Assembly (NCBI RefSeq): GCF_000196315.1
Contig: NC_014230.1
Location: 1,322,001-1,386,000, forward strand
DNA: 64,000 nucleotides
Source: Croceibacter atlanticus HTCC2559
Lineage (GTDB): Bacteria; Bacteroidota; Bacteroidia; Flavobacteriales; Flavobacteriaceae
Direction of reading: 5' to 3'
Made by a program: the position numbers and the translations under genes. The notes beneath the pieces were generated by a model, which ran no database searches, was not told where the DNA came from, and was given only the letters and a program-made list of their open reading frames with translations. Positions 17,522 to 25,554 of this stretch are shown here, piece after piece. Each line of letters begins with the position of its first letter. Position 1 is the first letter of the stretch.

Positions 17522-18442
17522 ATGAAATCAATCCTATCTATTTTAAGTCTTTGTTTTGTACTTGTTTCCTGTGGTGGAGATGACGATAATGGAGATCCTA
17601 ATGCATTTAATGAGCCCACAACTGCTGGCTTGTCATATTCTAACAGTCAAAGCGATTTTATTACTACTTACAATGGTATAAGAGCCACGTTACAAAGTAA
17701 TAGTAATATTTCTGTTTTAGCAGAAGTTAACCATACAGCAAATGCACAAAGCGTTAACCAGTCATTGCGTAATACAAGAATTATCTTTTTCGGAAATCCT
17801 ATCTTAGGTACACCAGTAATGCAAGAAAACCAATTAGCAGGTTTAGATCTGCCTCAACATATTTTAGTGTATGAAAATGCGAGTAATGAGGTTATTGCTT
17901 CATATAACTCTGTTAATTATTTGTCTACAAGATATGGAGTGCAAAGTGCTAATACTTTACCACAAATTGAATCTGCTTTAGAGAGTATTGTTAATACAAC
18001 TACGCAAAATGAAGTACTTACTAACTCCAGTGCGAGTATAAACAGTGGTCAAGGTGTTATTACATTGGTAAGTCAAAACAATTTTTCTACCACGTATAAT
18101 AATTTGAGAAACTCTATCATAGATAATACCAATTTATCATTGGTTTTTGAACTTAACCACCAAGAGAATGCCCAAAATGCAGGGTTAAGCTTAAGGCCTA
18201 CAAGTGTTATAGTTTTTGGCAACCCAAATTTAGGTACACCGCTAATGCAAGATTCTCAAACTACAGCATTAGATTTGCCACAAAAATTCTTAGTGTGGGA
18301 AGATGAAAATGGAGAGGTAAAAGTTTCTTACAACAATCCAAACTTTTTAAAATCTAGACACTTAATTTCTAATTCTCAAAACAGTACATTAGAAGATATT
18401 ACTAACGCCTTGAATAATTTAGCAATTTCAGCGACTAACTAG
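17522..18442 (+). CDS. Lipoprotein with two tandem DUF302 domains
   Basis: A 306-residue protein with a lipoprotein signal, SLCFVLVSCGGDDD, with Cys17 as the lipid site; the acidic residues after Cys suggest surface exposure, as in flavobacterial lipoprotein export signals. Two similar DUF302 units follow, about residues 40-150 and 170-290. Each has a FGNPxLGTPxMQ motif and a LDLPQxxLVxE motif. Internal duplication within one gene is the simplest explanation. DUF302 has no established catalytic role. It converges on the amidase gene with a 4-base overlap. Confidence 0.85.
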   Translation: MKSILSILSLCFVLVSCGGDDDNGDPNAFNEPTTAGLSYSNSQSDFITTYNGIRATLQSNSNISVLAEVNHTANAQSVNQSLRNTRIIFFGNPILGTPVMQENQLAGLDLPQHILVYENASNEVIASYNSVNYLSTRYGVQSANTLPQIESALESIVNTTTQNEVLTNSSASINSGQGVITLVSQNNFSTTYNNLRNSIIDNTNLSLVFELNHQENAQNAGLSLRPTSVIVFGNPNLGTPLMQDSQTTALDLPQKFLVWEDENGEVKVSYNNPNFLKSRHLISNSQNSTLEDITNALNNLAISATN

Positions 18443-20067
18443 TCCTTGTAATTTTTAGGAAGCACTCTAATGGGTCTTGCAGTTTCAAACGCAAGGCCCA
18501 TTTTTAATAACTCTCGCTCTGTATTTGGCGCTCCAATAAAAGTTAATGCAATTGGTTCTCCAGTATCTTTATAACCCATAGGCATTGCCAAACAAGGATG
18601 AAATCCTACAGCTGCATAAGCAGAATGGTAATTATTAATAGATAGAATTGCGTCTAATTGATGTGCCTTCATATCATTTTGAAAAAACGCGTTCCCATTA
18701 CTTAAAAGAGTGGATTTTATTGCTTCAAATTCTTCTACAGAAGTAGAATCTGCTATAATACCATCAAAAAGTTCTTGGTTGTATGGCATGTGTAAAACAC
18801 TATCTTTCTTATTAAACGCCATAACATCCTCAAGAGATGTAACAGTTATATCTTTAGATGCATATGAACTTAAGTAAGAAGGAACATCATCTTTCATTTC
18901 AAGGTTAAGTAGAGTTAGGAATCCATCTAATGGAAGCTCTGGTTCATCAAGCTCGACAATAGTTGCACCGCTATCTTCAATAAATTTAACTGTAGATTTA
19001 TAAATTGAATCATTTAGTAAGCGTTTGTATACTCCGAATGTTTTAGTGGTTAGGGATACGTTTTCCTCTAAAATGCTTTTATAATTAACAGAGGTCATAG
19101 CATCTAAAACAATAGCATTATCAGTTACGTTTTTGGTCATAGGTCCTGCAGTGTCCAAAGTATGTGAAATAGGGATAATACCATCTCCAGAAATTACGCC
19201 TATTGTGGGTTTTAATCCTACTACAGAGTTTTGGCTACTAGGTGATATGATAGATCCTGCAGTTTCAGAACCAACTGTGGCAACCGCATAATTAGCAGCA
19301 GTTGCAACACCACTTCCTGCGCTACTTCCGCCAGTTTCAAATGCTTTTCTTCCGTAAGGGTTAAGTGTTTGTCCTCCAATTGCACTATAGCCCAGAGGAC
19401 AGCCATCGCAAAAATAATATGCCCATTCACTCAGGTTTAATTTTCCTAAAATTAAAGCACCGTTTGCTTTTAAATTTTCAACTAACTTGGCATCTTCTGT
19501 TGTGTAATTATCTTTTAAAGCTACCGCACCAGCAGTAGTGGCCATTCCTTTAGTATTTACATTATCTTTTAATAAAATTGGCATTCCGAATATAGGATGC
19601 TTGTTGGTGGTAGTGTCTTTGTCTTTAGCTCTGGCTTCATTTAAAACCTCATCGTTTAAAGCAATTATTGCATTTAAAGTTTTGGTTGAATCCAATTCGA
19701 ATTTATAAATACGTTTTAGGTAAAACAGTGTAAGGTCTTCATAAGTTAAAGACCTTTCTTTAATATGGTTTTGAATTGTAGGAATGTCCTGTTCTAAAAT
19801 TAGTGGCTTTAAGGCTTCATATCTTTCATTAGTAAATGATGAAACTTCCTTGTTTAGCGGTTGGTATACTTCATTTTTATCTAAAACTTTTGATTGTATT
19901 AACTCAAACTGCATGCGGCTGTTTTGGTGCTCCTGTTGCATTTCAAGCTCTAAAGTTTCATCATAGGCTGTCCAAAGTATTTCCTGCTCTTTTTCTTCAG
20001 AATTTGTTTTACAAGAAATAATTAAGAAGAATGTTGATAGGAATAAAAATGAGTAGGTAAATTTCAT
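18439..20067 (-). CDS. Amidase-signature-family lipoprotein
   Basis: A 542-residue protein with a lipoprotein signal, FLSTFFLIISCKTN, with Cys19 as the lipid site. The amidase signature domain (about 120-530) has the catalytic Lys in PILLKDNVNTKG, GGSSAGSGVA with the cis-Ser, and the nucleophilic Ser in GSETAGSIISPSSQN. The core ends near the conserved LAMPMGY. It should hydrolyse amides in the periplasm or at the envelope; the substrate is unknown. This is not GatA, since GatA has no lipoprotein signal and no gatB or gatC is nearby. It is separated from metK by a terminator. Confidence 0.88.
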   Translation of the reverse strand: MKFTYSFLFLSTFFLIISCKTNSEEKEQEILWTAYDETLELEMQQEHQNSRMQFELIQSKVLDKNEVYQPLNKEVSSFTNERYEALKPLILEQDIPTIQNHIKERSLTYEDLTLFYLKRIYKFELDSTKTLNAIIALNDEVLNEARAKDKDTTTNKHPIFGMPILLKDNVNTKGMATTAGAVALKDNYTTEDAKLVENLKANGALILGKLNLSEWAYYFCDGCPLGYSAIGGQTLNPYGRKAFETGGSSAGSGVATAANYAVATVGSETAGSIISPSSQNSVVGLKPTIGVISGDGIIPISHTLDTAGPMTKNVTDNAIVLDAMTSVNYKSILEENVSLTTKTFGVYKRLLNDSIYKSTVKFIEDSGATIVELDEPELPLDGFLTLLNLEMKDDVPSYLSSYASKDITVTSLEDVMAFNKKDSVLHMPYNQELFDGIIADSTSVEEFEAIKSTLLSNGNAFFQNDMKAHQLDAILSINNYHSAYAAVGFHPCLAMPMGYKDTGEPIALTFIGAPNTERELLKMGLAFETARPIRVLPKNYKD

Positions 20068-20092
20068 GATAAATGATTTGTATAAAAATAGA

Positions 20093-20122
20093 AAAAACCA
20101 TCTGTTTATACAGATGGTTTTT
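20093..20122 (-). terminator. Rho-independent terminator of metK
   Basis: AAAAACCATCTGT (20093-20105) pairs with ACAGATGGTTTTT (20110-20122) around a 4-base loop, directly after the metK stop on the minus strand. The minus-strand sequence after the stem is T-rich. Confidence 0.88.
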
Positions 20123-20144
20123 AAAAGTCTAAATAAAATTGAAC

Positions 20145-21398
20145 TTAAAGGTTAAACGCTTTCTTTACGTTATCAACAAAATCCAATTTTTCCCAAGTAA
20201 ATAACTCTACTTCTTTAGTAATTTTTCCAGAGTAAGGAGACTCAAATACTTTTGTTACAGTTTTTGGTTCTTTACCCATATGACCGTAAGCTGCAGTTTC
20301 TAAATAAATAGGATTACGAAGTTTTAAACGTTTTTCGATTGCAGCTGGACGCATATCAAATATTTCGGCAGCTTTCTTGGCAATTTCACCATCTGTAAGC
20401 GCTACATTTTTAGAGCCATAAGTATCAACATAAATAGATGTTGGCTCTACAACACCAATAGCATAAGAAACTTGTACGAGTATTTCATCTGCAACGCCTG
20501 CAGCCACAAGGTTTTTAGCAATATGTCTTGCTGCGTAAGCTGCACTTCGGTCTACTTTACTAGGATCTTTCCCAGAAAAAGCACCGCCACCGTGAGCACC
20601 TTTACCACCATATGTGTCTACAATAATTTTACGACCTGTTAGGCCACTATCTCCGTGAGGACCACCTATTACAAACTTTCCAGTGGGGTTAATATGGTAG
20701 GTAATATCATCATTAAAAAGCTGTTGCACATATTCTGGCATTTGAGCTTTAACTCTAGGTATTAAGATGTTTATAATGTCTTCCTTTATTTTAGAAAGCA
20801 TTACTTCATCTTCATCAAATTGATCGTGCTGTGTAGAAACAACAATAGCATCAATACGTTGCGGAATATTATCATCACTATACTCAATAGTAACCTGAGA
20901 TTTCGCATCTGGTCTTAGGTAAGTAATGTCTTTTTCTTCACGTCTTAGTGCTGCAAGTTCAATAAGGATTTTATGAGAAATATCTAATGCTAAAGGCATG
21001 TAGTTTTCTGTTTCCTTGGTAGCATAACCAAACATCATTCCTTGGTCACCTGCACCTTGCTCTTCTTTGTTAGCTCTATCGACACCTTGATTAATGTCTT
21101 GAGATTGTTCGTGTATTAATGAGATAACGCCACAAGAGTCACCGCTAAATTGATATGCACCTTTGGTGTAACCAATATTGTTAATAACCTCACGTGCAAT
21201 ATGCTGCACATCTAAGTATGTGTCGCTTTTTACTTCGCCAGCAAGTACAACTTGCCCTGTTGTAACTAGGGTTTCACAAGCTACTTTAGAGTCTGGATCA
21301 AAAGCTAAAAAATTATCTAATAAGGCATCACTAATCTGGTCTGCCACTTTATCTGGGTGTCCTTCAGAAACACTTTCTGAAGTAAATAAATACGCCAT
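20145..21398 (-). CDS. metK: S-adenosylmethionine synthase
   Basis: This 417-residue cytosolic enzyme makes SAM from methionine and ATP. Diagnostic motifs are present: [19 protein letters not shown] at the N-terminus, GEQ-like [12 protein letters not shown] for methionine binding, [14 protein letters not shown], and [19 protein letters not shown], the phosphate-binding part. The start follows a leader of about 200 bases with a -7 box at 21600-21607 and a SAM-II-like pseudoknot, so feedback by its own product is likely. It is divergent from the methionine genes that carry a SAM-I riboswitch. Confidence 0.97.
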   Translation of the reverse strand: MAYLFTSESVSEGHPDKVADQISDALLDNFLAFDPDSKVACETLVTTGQVVLAGEVKSDTYLDVQHIAREVINNIGYTKGAYQFSGDSCGVISLIHEQSQDINQGVDRANKEEQGAGDQGMMFGYATKETENYMPLALDISHKILIELAALRREEKDITYLRPDAKSQVTIEYSDDNIPQRIDAIVVSTQHDQFDEDEVMLSKIKEDIINILIPRVKAQMPEYVQQLFNDDITYHINPTGKFVIGGPHGDSGLTGRKIIVDTYGGKGAHGGGAFSGKDPSKVDRSAAYAARHIAKNLVAAGVADEILVQVSYAIGVVEPTSIYVDTYGSKNVALTDGEIAKKAAEIFDMRPAAIEKRLKLRNPIYLETAAYGHMGKEPKTVTKVFESPYSGKITKEVELFTWEKLDFVDNVKKAFNL

Positions 21399-21465
21399 AA
21401 ACGTAATCTTAGTTTTAAATTATATTACAGAAGATTTGACGAGATTGCCGTAAGGAGTTTACATT

Positions 21466-21490
21466 AAATCCTATTAATTTAATAGGATTT
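21466..21490. repeat. Perfect 25-base palindrome in the metK leader
   Basis: AAATCCTATTAA (21466-21477) and TTAATAGGATTT (21479-21490) are perfect inverted repeats around one base. In metK mRNA it begins 8 bases after the SAM-II-like element and about 70 bases before the start codon. It may be a hairpin serving as expression platform, or a DNA operator. AATCCTAT is shared with the candidate operator of the cys operon at 26020-26043. Confidence 0.6.
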
Positions 21491-21498
21491 TGAAGTAT

Positions 21499-21590
21499 AC
21501 TGCTTTAGCATTTTAAAACACTTAAAAATCAAAGTGTTACTGTTTTTGAAAACAGAAGTCGAGGTTGCAATCAGTCAAATCTTTCCTCGT
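21499..21590 (-). promoter_or_regulatory. SAM-II-like riboswitch with long loops, metK leader
   Basis: Read on the minus strand, P1 is CGAGG (21589-21585) with CCTCG (21564-21560). The loop between them is AAAGATTTGACTGATTGCAA, close to the SAM-II pattern GAUUUGACCGAUUUGCAA. The 3' part ATGCTAAAGCAGT (21511-21499) can pair back by CAGT with ACTG and by TGC with GCA of the loop, leaving CTAAAG between, as in the SAM-II pseudoknot. The joining region is much longer than usual and holds two hairpins (CTGTTTT/AAAACAG and AACACTT/AAGTGTT). It starts about 10 bases after the -7 box. Its place before metK supports SAM sensing. The identification is by eye, not by a covariance search. Confidence 0.7.
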
Positions 21591-21599
21591 TTTGAGATG

Positions 21600-21607
21600 C
21601 AAAAGTA
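21600..21607 (-). promoter_or_regulatory. -7 promoter element of metK
   Basis: CAAAAGTA on the plus strand reads TACTTTTG on the minus strand, matching TAnnTTTG. It gives a metK leader of about 200 bases that begins just before the SAM-II-like element. Confidence 0.65.
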
Positions 21608-21743
21608 TGAAATAAGATTTAATCTCTTTAATTGTCTTAATAGAAATGAATGATGCAGCGATAGTTATAAGCCTTCTCGATTAAAATTAAACTTTATATA
21701 CGTAGTATATACATTTTCAAAAACGAAAATAAGTTCAAAAAAA

Positions 21744-21775
21744 TTTTGTTATGTCGTGTTTGCGTTTCATCTTTG
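21744..21775 (+). promoter_or_regulatory. Promoter of the methionine biosynthesis operon
   Basis: A -33 TTTG (21745-21748) and a -7 CATCTTTG (21768-21775, one mismatch to TAnnTTTG) are 19 bases apart, the normal Bacteroidota spacing. Transcription would start about 25 bases before the SAM-I riboswitch. Between this and the metK promoter (21608-21743) nothing else was recognised beyond AT-rich sequence. Confidence 0.55.
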
Positions 21776-21802
21776 TAGCTCAAAGTTCAAACTTTTATTG
21801 AA

Positions 21803-21930
21803 GATGTTATCAAGAAAGGCTGAGGGAATAGACCCTATGAAGCCTTAGCAACCCTTTCACTTAGAAAGAAGGTGCTACATTCTACAGTACAGCCAATCAT
21901 TTCTGGTTTGTACAGATAGATAACCCACAA
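21803..21930 (+). promoter_or_regulatory. SAM-I riboswitch (S box)
   Basis: The SAM-I core is easily read. P1 is GTTATC (21806-21811) with GATAAC (21919-21924). Then come AAGAAAGGC, TGAGGGAATAGACCCTATGA, AGCC and GCAACC, the P3 arm CTTTC/GAAAG, GGTGCTA and a P4 stem of CAGTACA with TGTACAG. These match the consensus GAGGGA..G.CCC.AUGAA.CC..GCAACC...GGUGCUA. It lies in the leader of metY-metX-hom, so these methionine genes should be switched off when SAM is abundant. Confidence 0.95.
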
Positions 21931-21970
21931 CCAATCCCTTTCTGGGATGTGGCTATTTTTTCTTTTTAAC
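21929..21970 (+). terminator. Probable terminator of the SAM-I riboswitch
   Basis: CCAATCCC (21931-21938) pairs with GGGATGTGG (21944-21952) with one bulged base, followed by CTA and a T-rich run (TTTTTTCTTTTT). This would be the expression platform that stops transcription when SAM is bound. A competing anti-terminator pairing was not worked out by eye. Confidence 0.6.
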
Positions 21971-22044
21971 ATTTTTCTATCAAGGCGCTCTCGAGAGCTT
22001 TTTGGCTTTGGGTTCAATTTATTTTTAACTCAAAAATTAGAAAA

Positions 22045-23361
22045 ATGAGTACACAATCTTTAGCAACCAAAGCGTTGCACGCAGGGCACGACACAGCAAC
22101 AAACGGAAACACTCGTGCGGTTCCTATTTACCAATCTTCAAGTTATGTTTTTAAAGATGCAGACCACGCTGCAAATTTGTTTAACCTATCTGAAGAAGGC
22201 TTTATTTATACACGTATAAATAACCCGACAAATGACATTCTTGAAAAACGACTAGCAGATATTGAAGGTGGTATTGCTGCAGTCTCCACAGCATCTGGTA
22301 CAGCAGCAATTAATACAACATTGCTTACACTTTTAAAAGCTGGAGATCATATTGTAGCTTCAAATTCGTTATACGGAGGCACTTACAATTTACTTAAAGT
22401 CACCTTGCCAAGATTTGGTATCACGACAACTTTTGTAGATCCTCAAAATCCTGAGAATTTTAAGAAAGCTTCCAAGGAAAACACACGAGCTTATTTTATT
22501 GAATCTTTAGGAAATCCAAAACTAGATGTTTTAGATATTGAAGCAATTTCTATTGAAGCAAAAGCTTATAAAGTACCACTAATTGTAGATAACACTGTGG
22601 CAACTCCAGCATTATTAAACCCTATAAATTATGGTGCTAATATTGTTATTCACTCGCTTACAAAATACATAAACGGAAATGGTACTGCATTAGGAGGCGT
22701 TATTATAGATGCCGGAACTTTTGACTGGTCTAGTGGGAAGTTTCCAGAGTTTACAGAGCCATCACCAGGTTATCACGGTTTGGTGTATCACGATGCATTG
22801 CAGGAAGCAGCATTTATAGCAAAAGTAAGAATAGAAGGTTTGCGTGATCACGGTGCAGCATTAAGTCCATTTAACGCTTTTCAAATTTTACAAGGATTAG
22901 AAACTTTAGAGATAAGGCTTGAAAAGCATAGCAAAAATGCACTAAATCTTGCAACTTGGCTTCAAGAACAGGAAGAGGTAACTTGGGTTAACTATCCAGG
23001 ACTTAAGTCTAGCAAATACAATTCGTTAGCAAAAAAATATTTGCCAGATGGCCAAAGTGGCGTTGTAACTTTTGGAGTAAAAGGTGGTTATAACAGTGCT
23101 AAAATTATAGCAAATGAAACTGAAATATTTTCATTGTTAGCTAATATTGGCGACTCTAAATCTTTAATAATACATCCAGCAAGTACTACTCATCAACAGC
23201 TAACAGATGAAGAGCAAGAGTCTACTGGAGTTACAAAAGATCTAATAAGATTAAGTGTAGGTTTAGAGCATTTAGATGATTTGAAATCTGATTTAATTCA
23301 AGCTTTTCAAAAATTAGACACCAAGGTTTCTGCTGAAGCATTTAGTCTAAATGGACACTAA
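22045..23361 (+). CDS. metY: O-acetylhomoserine aminocarboxypropyltransferase (sulfhydrylase)
   Basis: This 438-residue cytosolic PLP enzyme of the Cys/Met metabolism family makes homocysteine from O-acetylhomoserine and sulfide. It starts with the family-typical TKALHAGHDTATNGNTRAVP. GFIYTRINNPTND and SLYGGTYNLL are PLP-contact segments, and the PLP Lys lies in VIHSLTKYINGNGTALGG. The length of about 430 fits MetY better than the shorter MetB/MetC enzymes. It lies behind the SAM-I riboswitch and ahead of a MetX-like gene that would supply its substrate. The sulfide would come from the cys operon 3 kb downstream. Confidence 0.93.
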   Translation: MSTQSLATKALHAGHDTATNGNTRAVPIYQSSSYVFKDADHAANLFNLSEEGFIYTRINNPTNDILEKRLADIEGGIAAVSTASGTAAINTTLLTLLKAGDHIVASNSLYGGTYNLLKVTLPRFGITTTFVDPQNPENFKKASKENTRAYFIESLGNPKLDVLDIEAISIEAKAYKVPLIVDNTVATPALLNPINYGANIVIHSLTKYINGNGTALGGVIIDAGTFDWSSGKFPEFTEPSPGYHGLVYHDALQEAAFIAKVRIEGLRDHGAALSPFNAFQILQGLETLEIRLEKHSKNALNLATWLQEQEEVTWVNYPGLKSSKYNSLAKKYLPDGQSGVVTFGVKGGYNSAKIIANETEIFSLLANIGDSKSLIIHPASTTHQQLTDEEQESTGVTKDLIRLSVGLEHLDDLKSDLIQAFQKLDTKVSAEAFSLNGH

Positions 23362-23406
23362 GACTAACAATACCATTTAATTTAAAATTCTTTAAAGCTA
23401 TAAATG

Positions 23407-23434
23407 CCTCAACCATCATTTGTGTTGGTTGAGG
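23407..23434 (+). other. Intercistronic hairpin between metY and the metX-like gene
   Basis: CCTCAACCA (23407-23415) and TGGTTGAGG (23426-23434) form a 9-base perfect stem with a 10-base loop. It is followed by TTGCTTTACAATTTTTG, not a clean T run, so it may reduce rather than stop read-through, or act as an RNA processing or stability site that lowers expression of the downstream genes. Confidence 0.6.
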
Positions 23435-23464
23435 TTGCTTTACAATTTTTGAAACTCTAGGAAA

Positions 23465-24472
23465 ATGATATCAGAATTTATAATAGAAGATTTTAAGCTT
23501 ACATCTGGGTCGAAAACTTTAGTGAAAACCACCTATCAACAATTTGGTAAAGCTTTAGGAACAGCACCTATTGTATTAATTAATCATGCATTAACAGGCA
23601 ACTCAAATGTAACAGGAGCACAAGGTTGGTGGTCTGCAATAGTGGGTGATAACAAAGTTATAGACACACAAAGGTTTACCATTTTAAGTATAGATGTTCC
23701 AGGTAATGGCTTTAATGTAAACAGTGATTATACTATTAAAAACTATAAGGATTGGCAACTTGTAGATGTTGCTAAAATACAAGTTAGGATTTTAGAGTAT
23801 TTGGGTGTTAATGAGTTATTTGCAGTGGTTGGTGGTTCTTTAGGAGGCCAACTGGTTTGGGAGTTGGCAGCTTTAAAAGCAATAAAAATTGCGCATATAA
23901 TACCTATTGCAACAGATTGGAAAGCCACAGATTGGTTGCTTGCAAACTGTAAGATACAGGACAGTATTCTTAATAACTCAACCAATCCAATTTATGATGC
24001 TCGGTTGCATGCTATGACACTTTATAGAACACCAAGATCATTAAAACAAAAGTTTGAAAGAGAAAGAGATGAAGATTCAATTTTTAAAGTAGAGAATTGG
24101 CTCTCGTATCATGGAAACCTATTGCAAAACCGATTTCAACTAGCCAGTTACAAATTAATGAATCACCTGTTAACTACCGCTAATGTGCTTAGAAATTACA
24201 CTTCGATTAAAGACTTTGCTCAAGTTATTTCAGCAGATATTCATCTTGTAAGTGTAGATTCTGATTTGTTTTTCTTGGCAGAAGACATTTGGGAAACCTA
24301 TATAGATCTCTGTACAGAAAAGGATAATGTGTTTATTTCTGAAATAAAGAGCATTCACGGTCACGATGCATTTTTAATTGAAACAGCACAACTTCAAAAC
24401 ATATTAAAACCAATTTTTGAAACTAAAACTCATGAACACAACCATAAACATCATATTGTTTGGAATAGGTAA
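23465..24472 (+). CDS. metX: MetX-like homoserine O-acetyltransferase (alpha/beta hydrolase)
   Basis: A 335-residue alpha/beta-hydrolase-fold protein. It has the MetX-type NHALTGNSNV near residue 38, GAQGWWSAIVG, then LSIDVPGNG. The nucleophile elbow is VVGGSLGGQLVWELAA with the catalytic Ser. Asp in SVDSDLFFLAED and His in SIHGHDAFLIE complete the triad. It should activate homoserine as O-acetylhomoserine for the MetY enzyme encoded 104 bases upstream, under the same SAM-I control. It is slightly shorter than many MetX proteins. The 3' end overlaps the next gene by 41 bases. Confidence 0.87.
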   Translation: MISEFIIEDFKLTSGSKTLVKTTYQQFGKALGTAPIVLINHALTGNSNVTGAQGWWSAIVGDNKVIDTQRFTILSIDVPGNGFNVNSDYTIKNYKDWQLVDVAKIQVRILEYLGVNELFAVVGGSLGGQLVWELAALKAIKIAHIIPIATDWKATDWLLANCKIQDSILNNSTNPIYDARLHAMTLYRTPRSLKQKFERERDEDSIFKVENWLSYHGNLLQNRFQLASYKLMNHLLTTANVLRNYTSIKDFAQVISADIHLVSVDSDLFFLAEDIWETYIDLCTEKDNVFISEIKSIHGHDAFLIETAQLQNILKPIFETKTHEHNHKHHIVWNR

Positions 24473-25529
24473 TGTTGGTAGCACTTTAATTAAGCAAGTT
24501 CTAGCTACAAACGCTACGATATCTTTAAAGCAAGGATTAAATTTAGAGATTCCAATTATAGCAAACTCTACCACAGCTTTTTTTAAAACAAATGGCATTA
24601 AAAACAATTGGCAAACCGATTTTGAGATTTTTGGTTTTCCTTATAAAATAAATGATATTATACGCTATATCCAAAAAGAGGAGCTTGGTAATATTATAAT
24701 TGTAGATGCTACAGCAAGCAGAAAATTTGTAAAACATTACAAAGCATTTTTTCAACAAGGCTACCATATTGTAACAGCAAATAAAATTGCTAATACATTA
24801 TCATTAGACTATTACAATTCTCTTAGGACAACAATCTTAAATAATTGGACACATTTTAACTATGAAACTAATGTTGGTGCAGGTTTGCCAATAATCGAAA
24901 CCTTAAGAAGGCTTTCAGACAGTGGCGAGCAAATCCATAAAATAAGAGGTGTGTTTTCTGGATCGTTAAGTTATATATTCAATACATTTTCAGAGAAGCA
25001 ACTGTTGTTTTCTGAGGTGCTGCAAAGCGCACAGCAAAAAGGTTTTACAGAACCAGACATTAGGGAAGATCTTTCTGGAAAAGATGTAGCCAGAAAATTA
25101 CTAATCTTAGCTAGGGAAATAGGACTACAAAAGGAACTTTCAGACATAGCTGTTGAGTCTCTGATACCTTCTTCATTAGAAGAAATTCACTATTTGAATG
25201 ACTTCAATTTAAAGCTGAATGAATTAGATCGTTACTATTCAGATTTAAAAGTAAAAAAATCAGCAAACCATGTCTTTAGATATATTGGAGAGTTAGATGT
25301 TTTAAATGGCACCTTGCAAACCAAACTTGTATTAGAGCCAAAAACAAGTGCAATTGGGCAACTAAGAGGAGCAGATGCAGCCATCGAAATTTTTTCTGAA
25401 TCTTATAAAGAACAACCATTAGTTATACAAGGTGCTGGCGCTGGAAGTGCGGTTACAGCTAGAGGTATCTTAACAGATATATTAAAAATAGCTAAGCAGC
25501 TTAACACTTTTAAATTGGTTGAAGCTTAG
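24432..25529 (+). CDS. hom: Homoserine dehydrogenase, monofunctional
   Basis: A 365-residue NAD(P)H enzyme that reduces aspartate semialdehyde to homoserine. The ATG at 24432 gives MNTTINIILFGIGNVGSTL, with the Rossmann GxGNVG at the right distance from the N-terminus; the extra five codons upstream are unlikely. Later motifs are VTANKIAN, NYETNVGAGLPIIETLRRL and GFTEPDIREDLSGKDVARKL, all diagnostic. There is neither an aspartokinase part nor an ACT domain, so threonine feedback is not expected; control would be by the SAM-I riboswitch. Overlap with the MetX-like gene (41 bases) implies coupled expression. Confidence 0.9.
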   Translation: MNTTINIILFGIGNVGSTLIKQVLATNATISLKQGLNLEIPIIANSTTAFFKTNGIKNNWQTDFEIFGFPYKINDIIRYIQKEELGNIIIVDATASRKFVKHYKAFFQQGYHIVTANKIANTLSLDYYNSLRTTILNNWTHFNYETNVGAGLPIIETLRRLSDSGEQIHKIRGVFSGSLSYIFNTFSEKQLLFSEVLQSAQQKGFTEPDIREDLSGKDVARKLLILAREIGLQKELSDIAVESLIPSSLEEIHYLNDFNLKLNELDRYYSDLKVKKSANHVFRYIGELDVLNGTLQTKLVLEPKTSAIGQLRGADAAIEIFSESYKEQPLVIQGAGAGSAVTARGILTDILKIAKQLNTFKLVEA

Positions 25530-25542
25530 TGTAAGAATTGTG

Positions 25543-25550
25543 TACTTTTG
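25543..25550 (+). promoter_or_regulatory. -7 promoter element of the Rrf2 regulator gene
   Basis: TACTTTTG matches TAnnTTTG and ends exactly 4 bases before the ATG at 25555. The transcript would start at or next to the start codon, so it is probably leaderless. Confidence 0.65.
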
Positions 25551-25554
25551 TAAT

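Noticed and set aside
18439-20067. GatA subunit of the Glu-tRNA amidotransferase
   Set aside because: The protein has a lipoprotein signal with Cys19, and no gatB or gatC neighbours; it is an exported amidase.
24417-24431. TTG start of homoserine dehydrogenase
   Set aside because: The ATG at 24432 places the Rossmann motif at the usual distance; the extra five codons lie deeper in the upstream gene.
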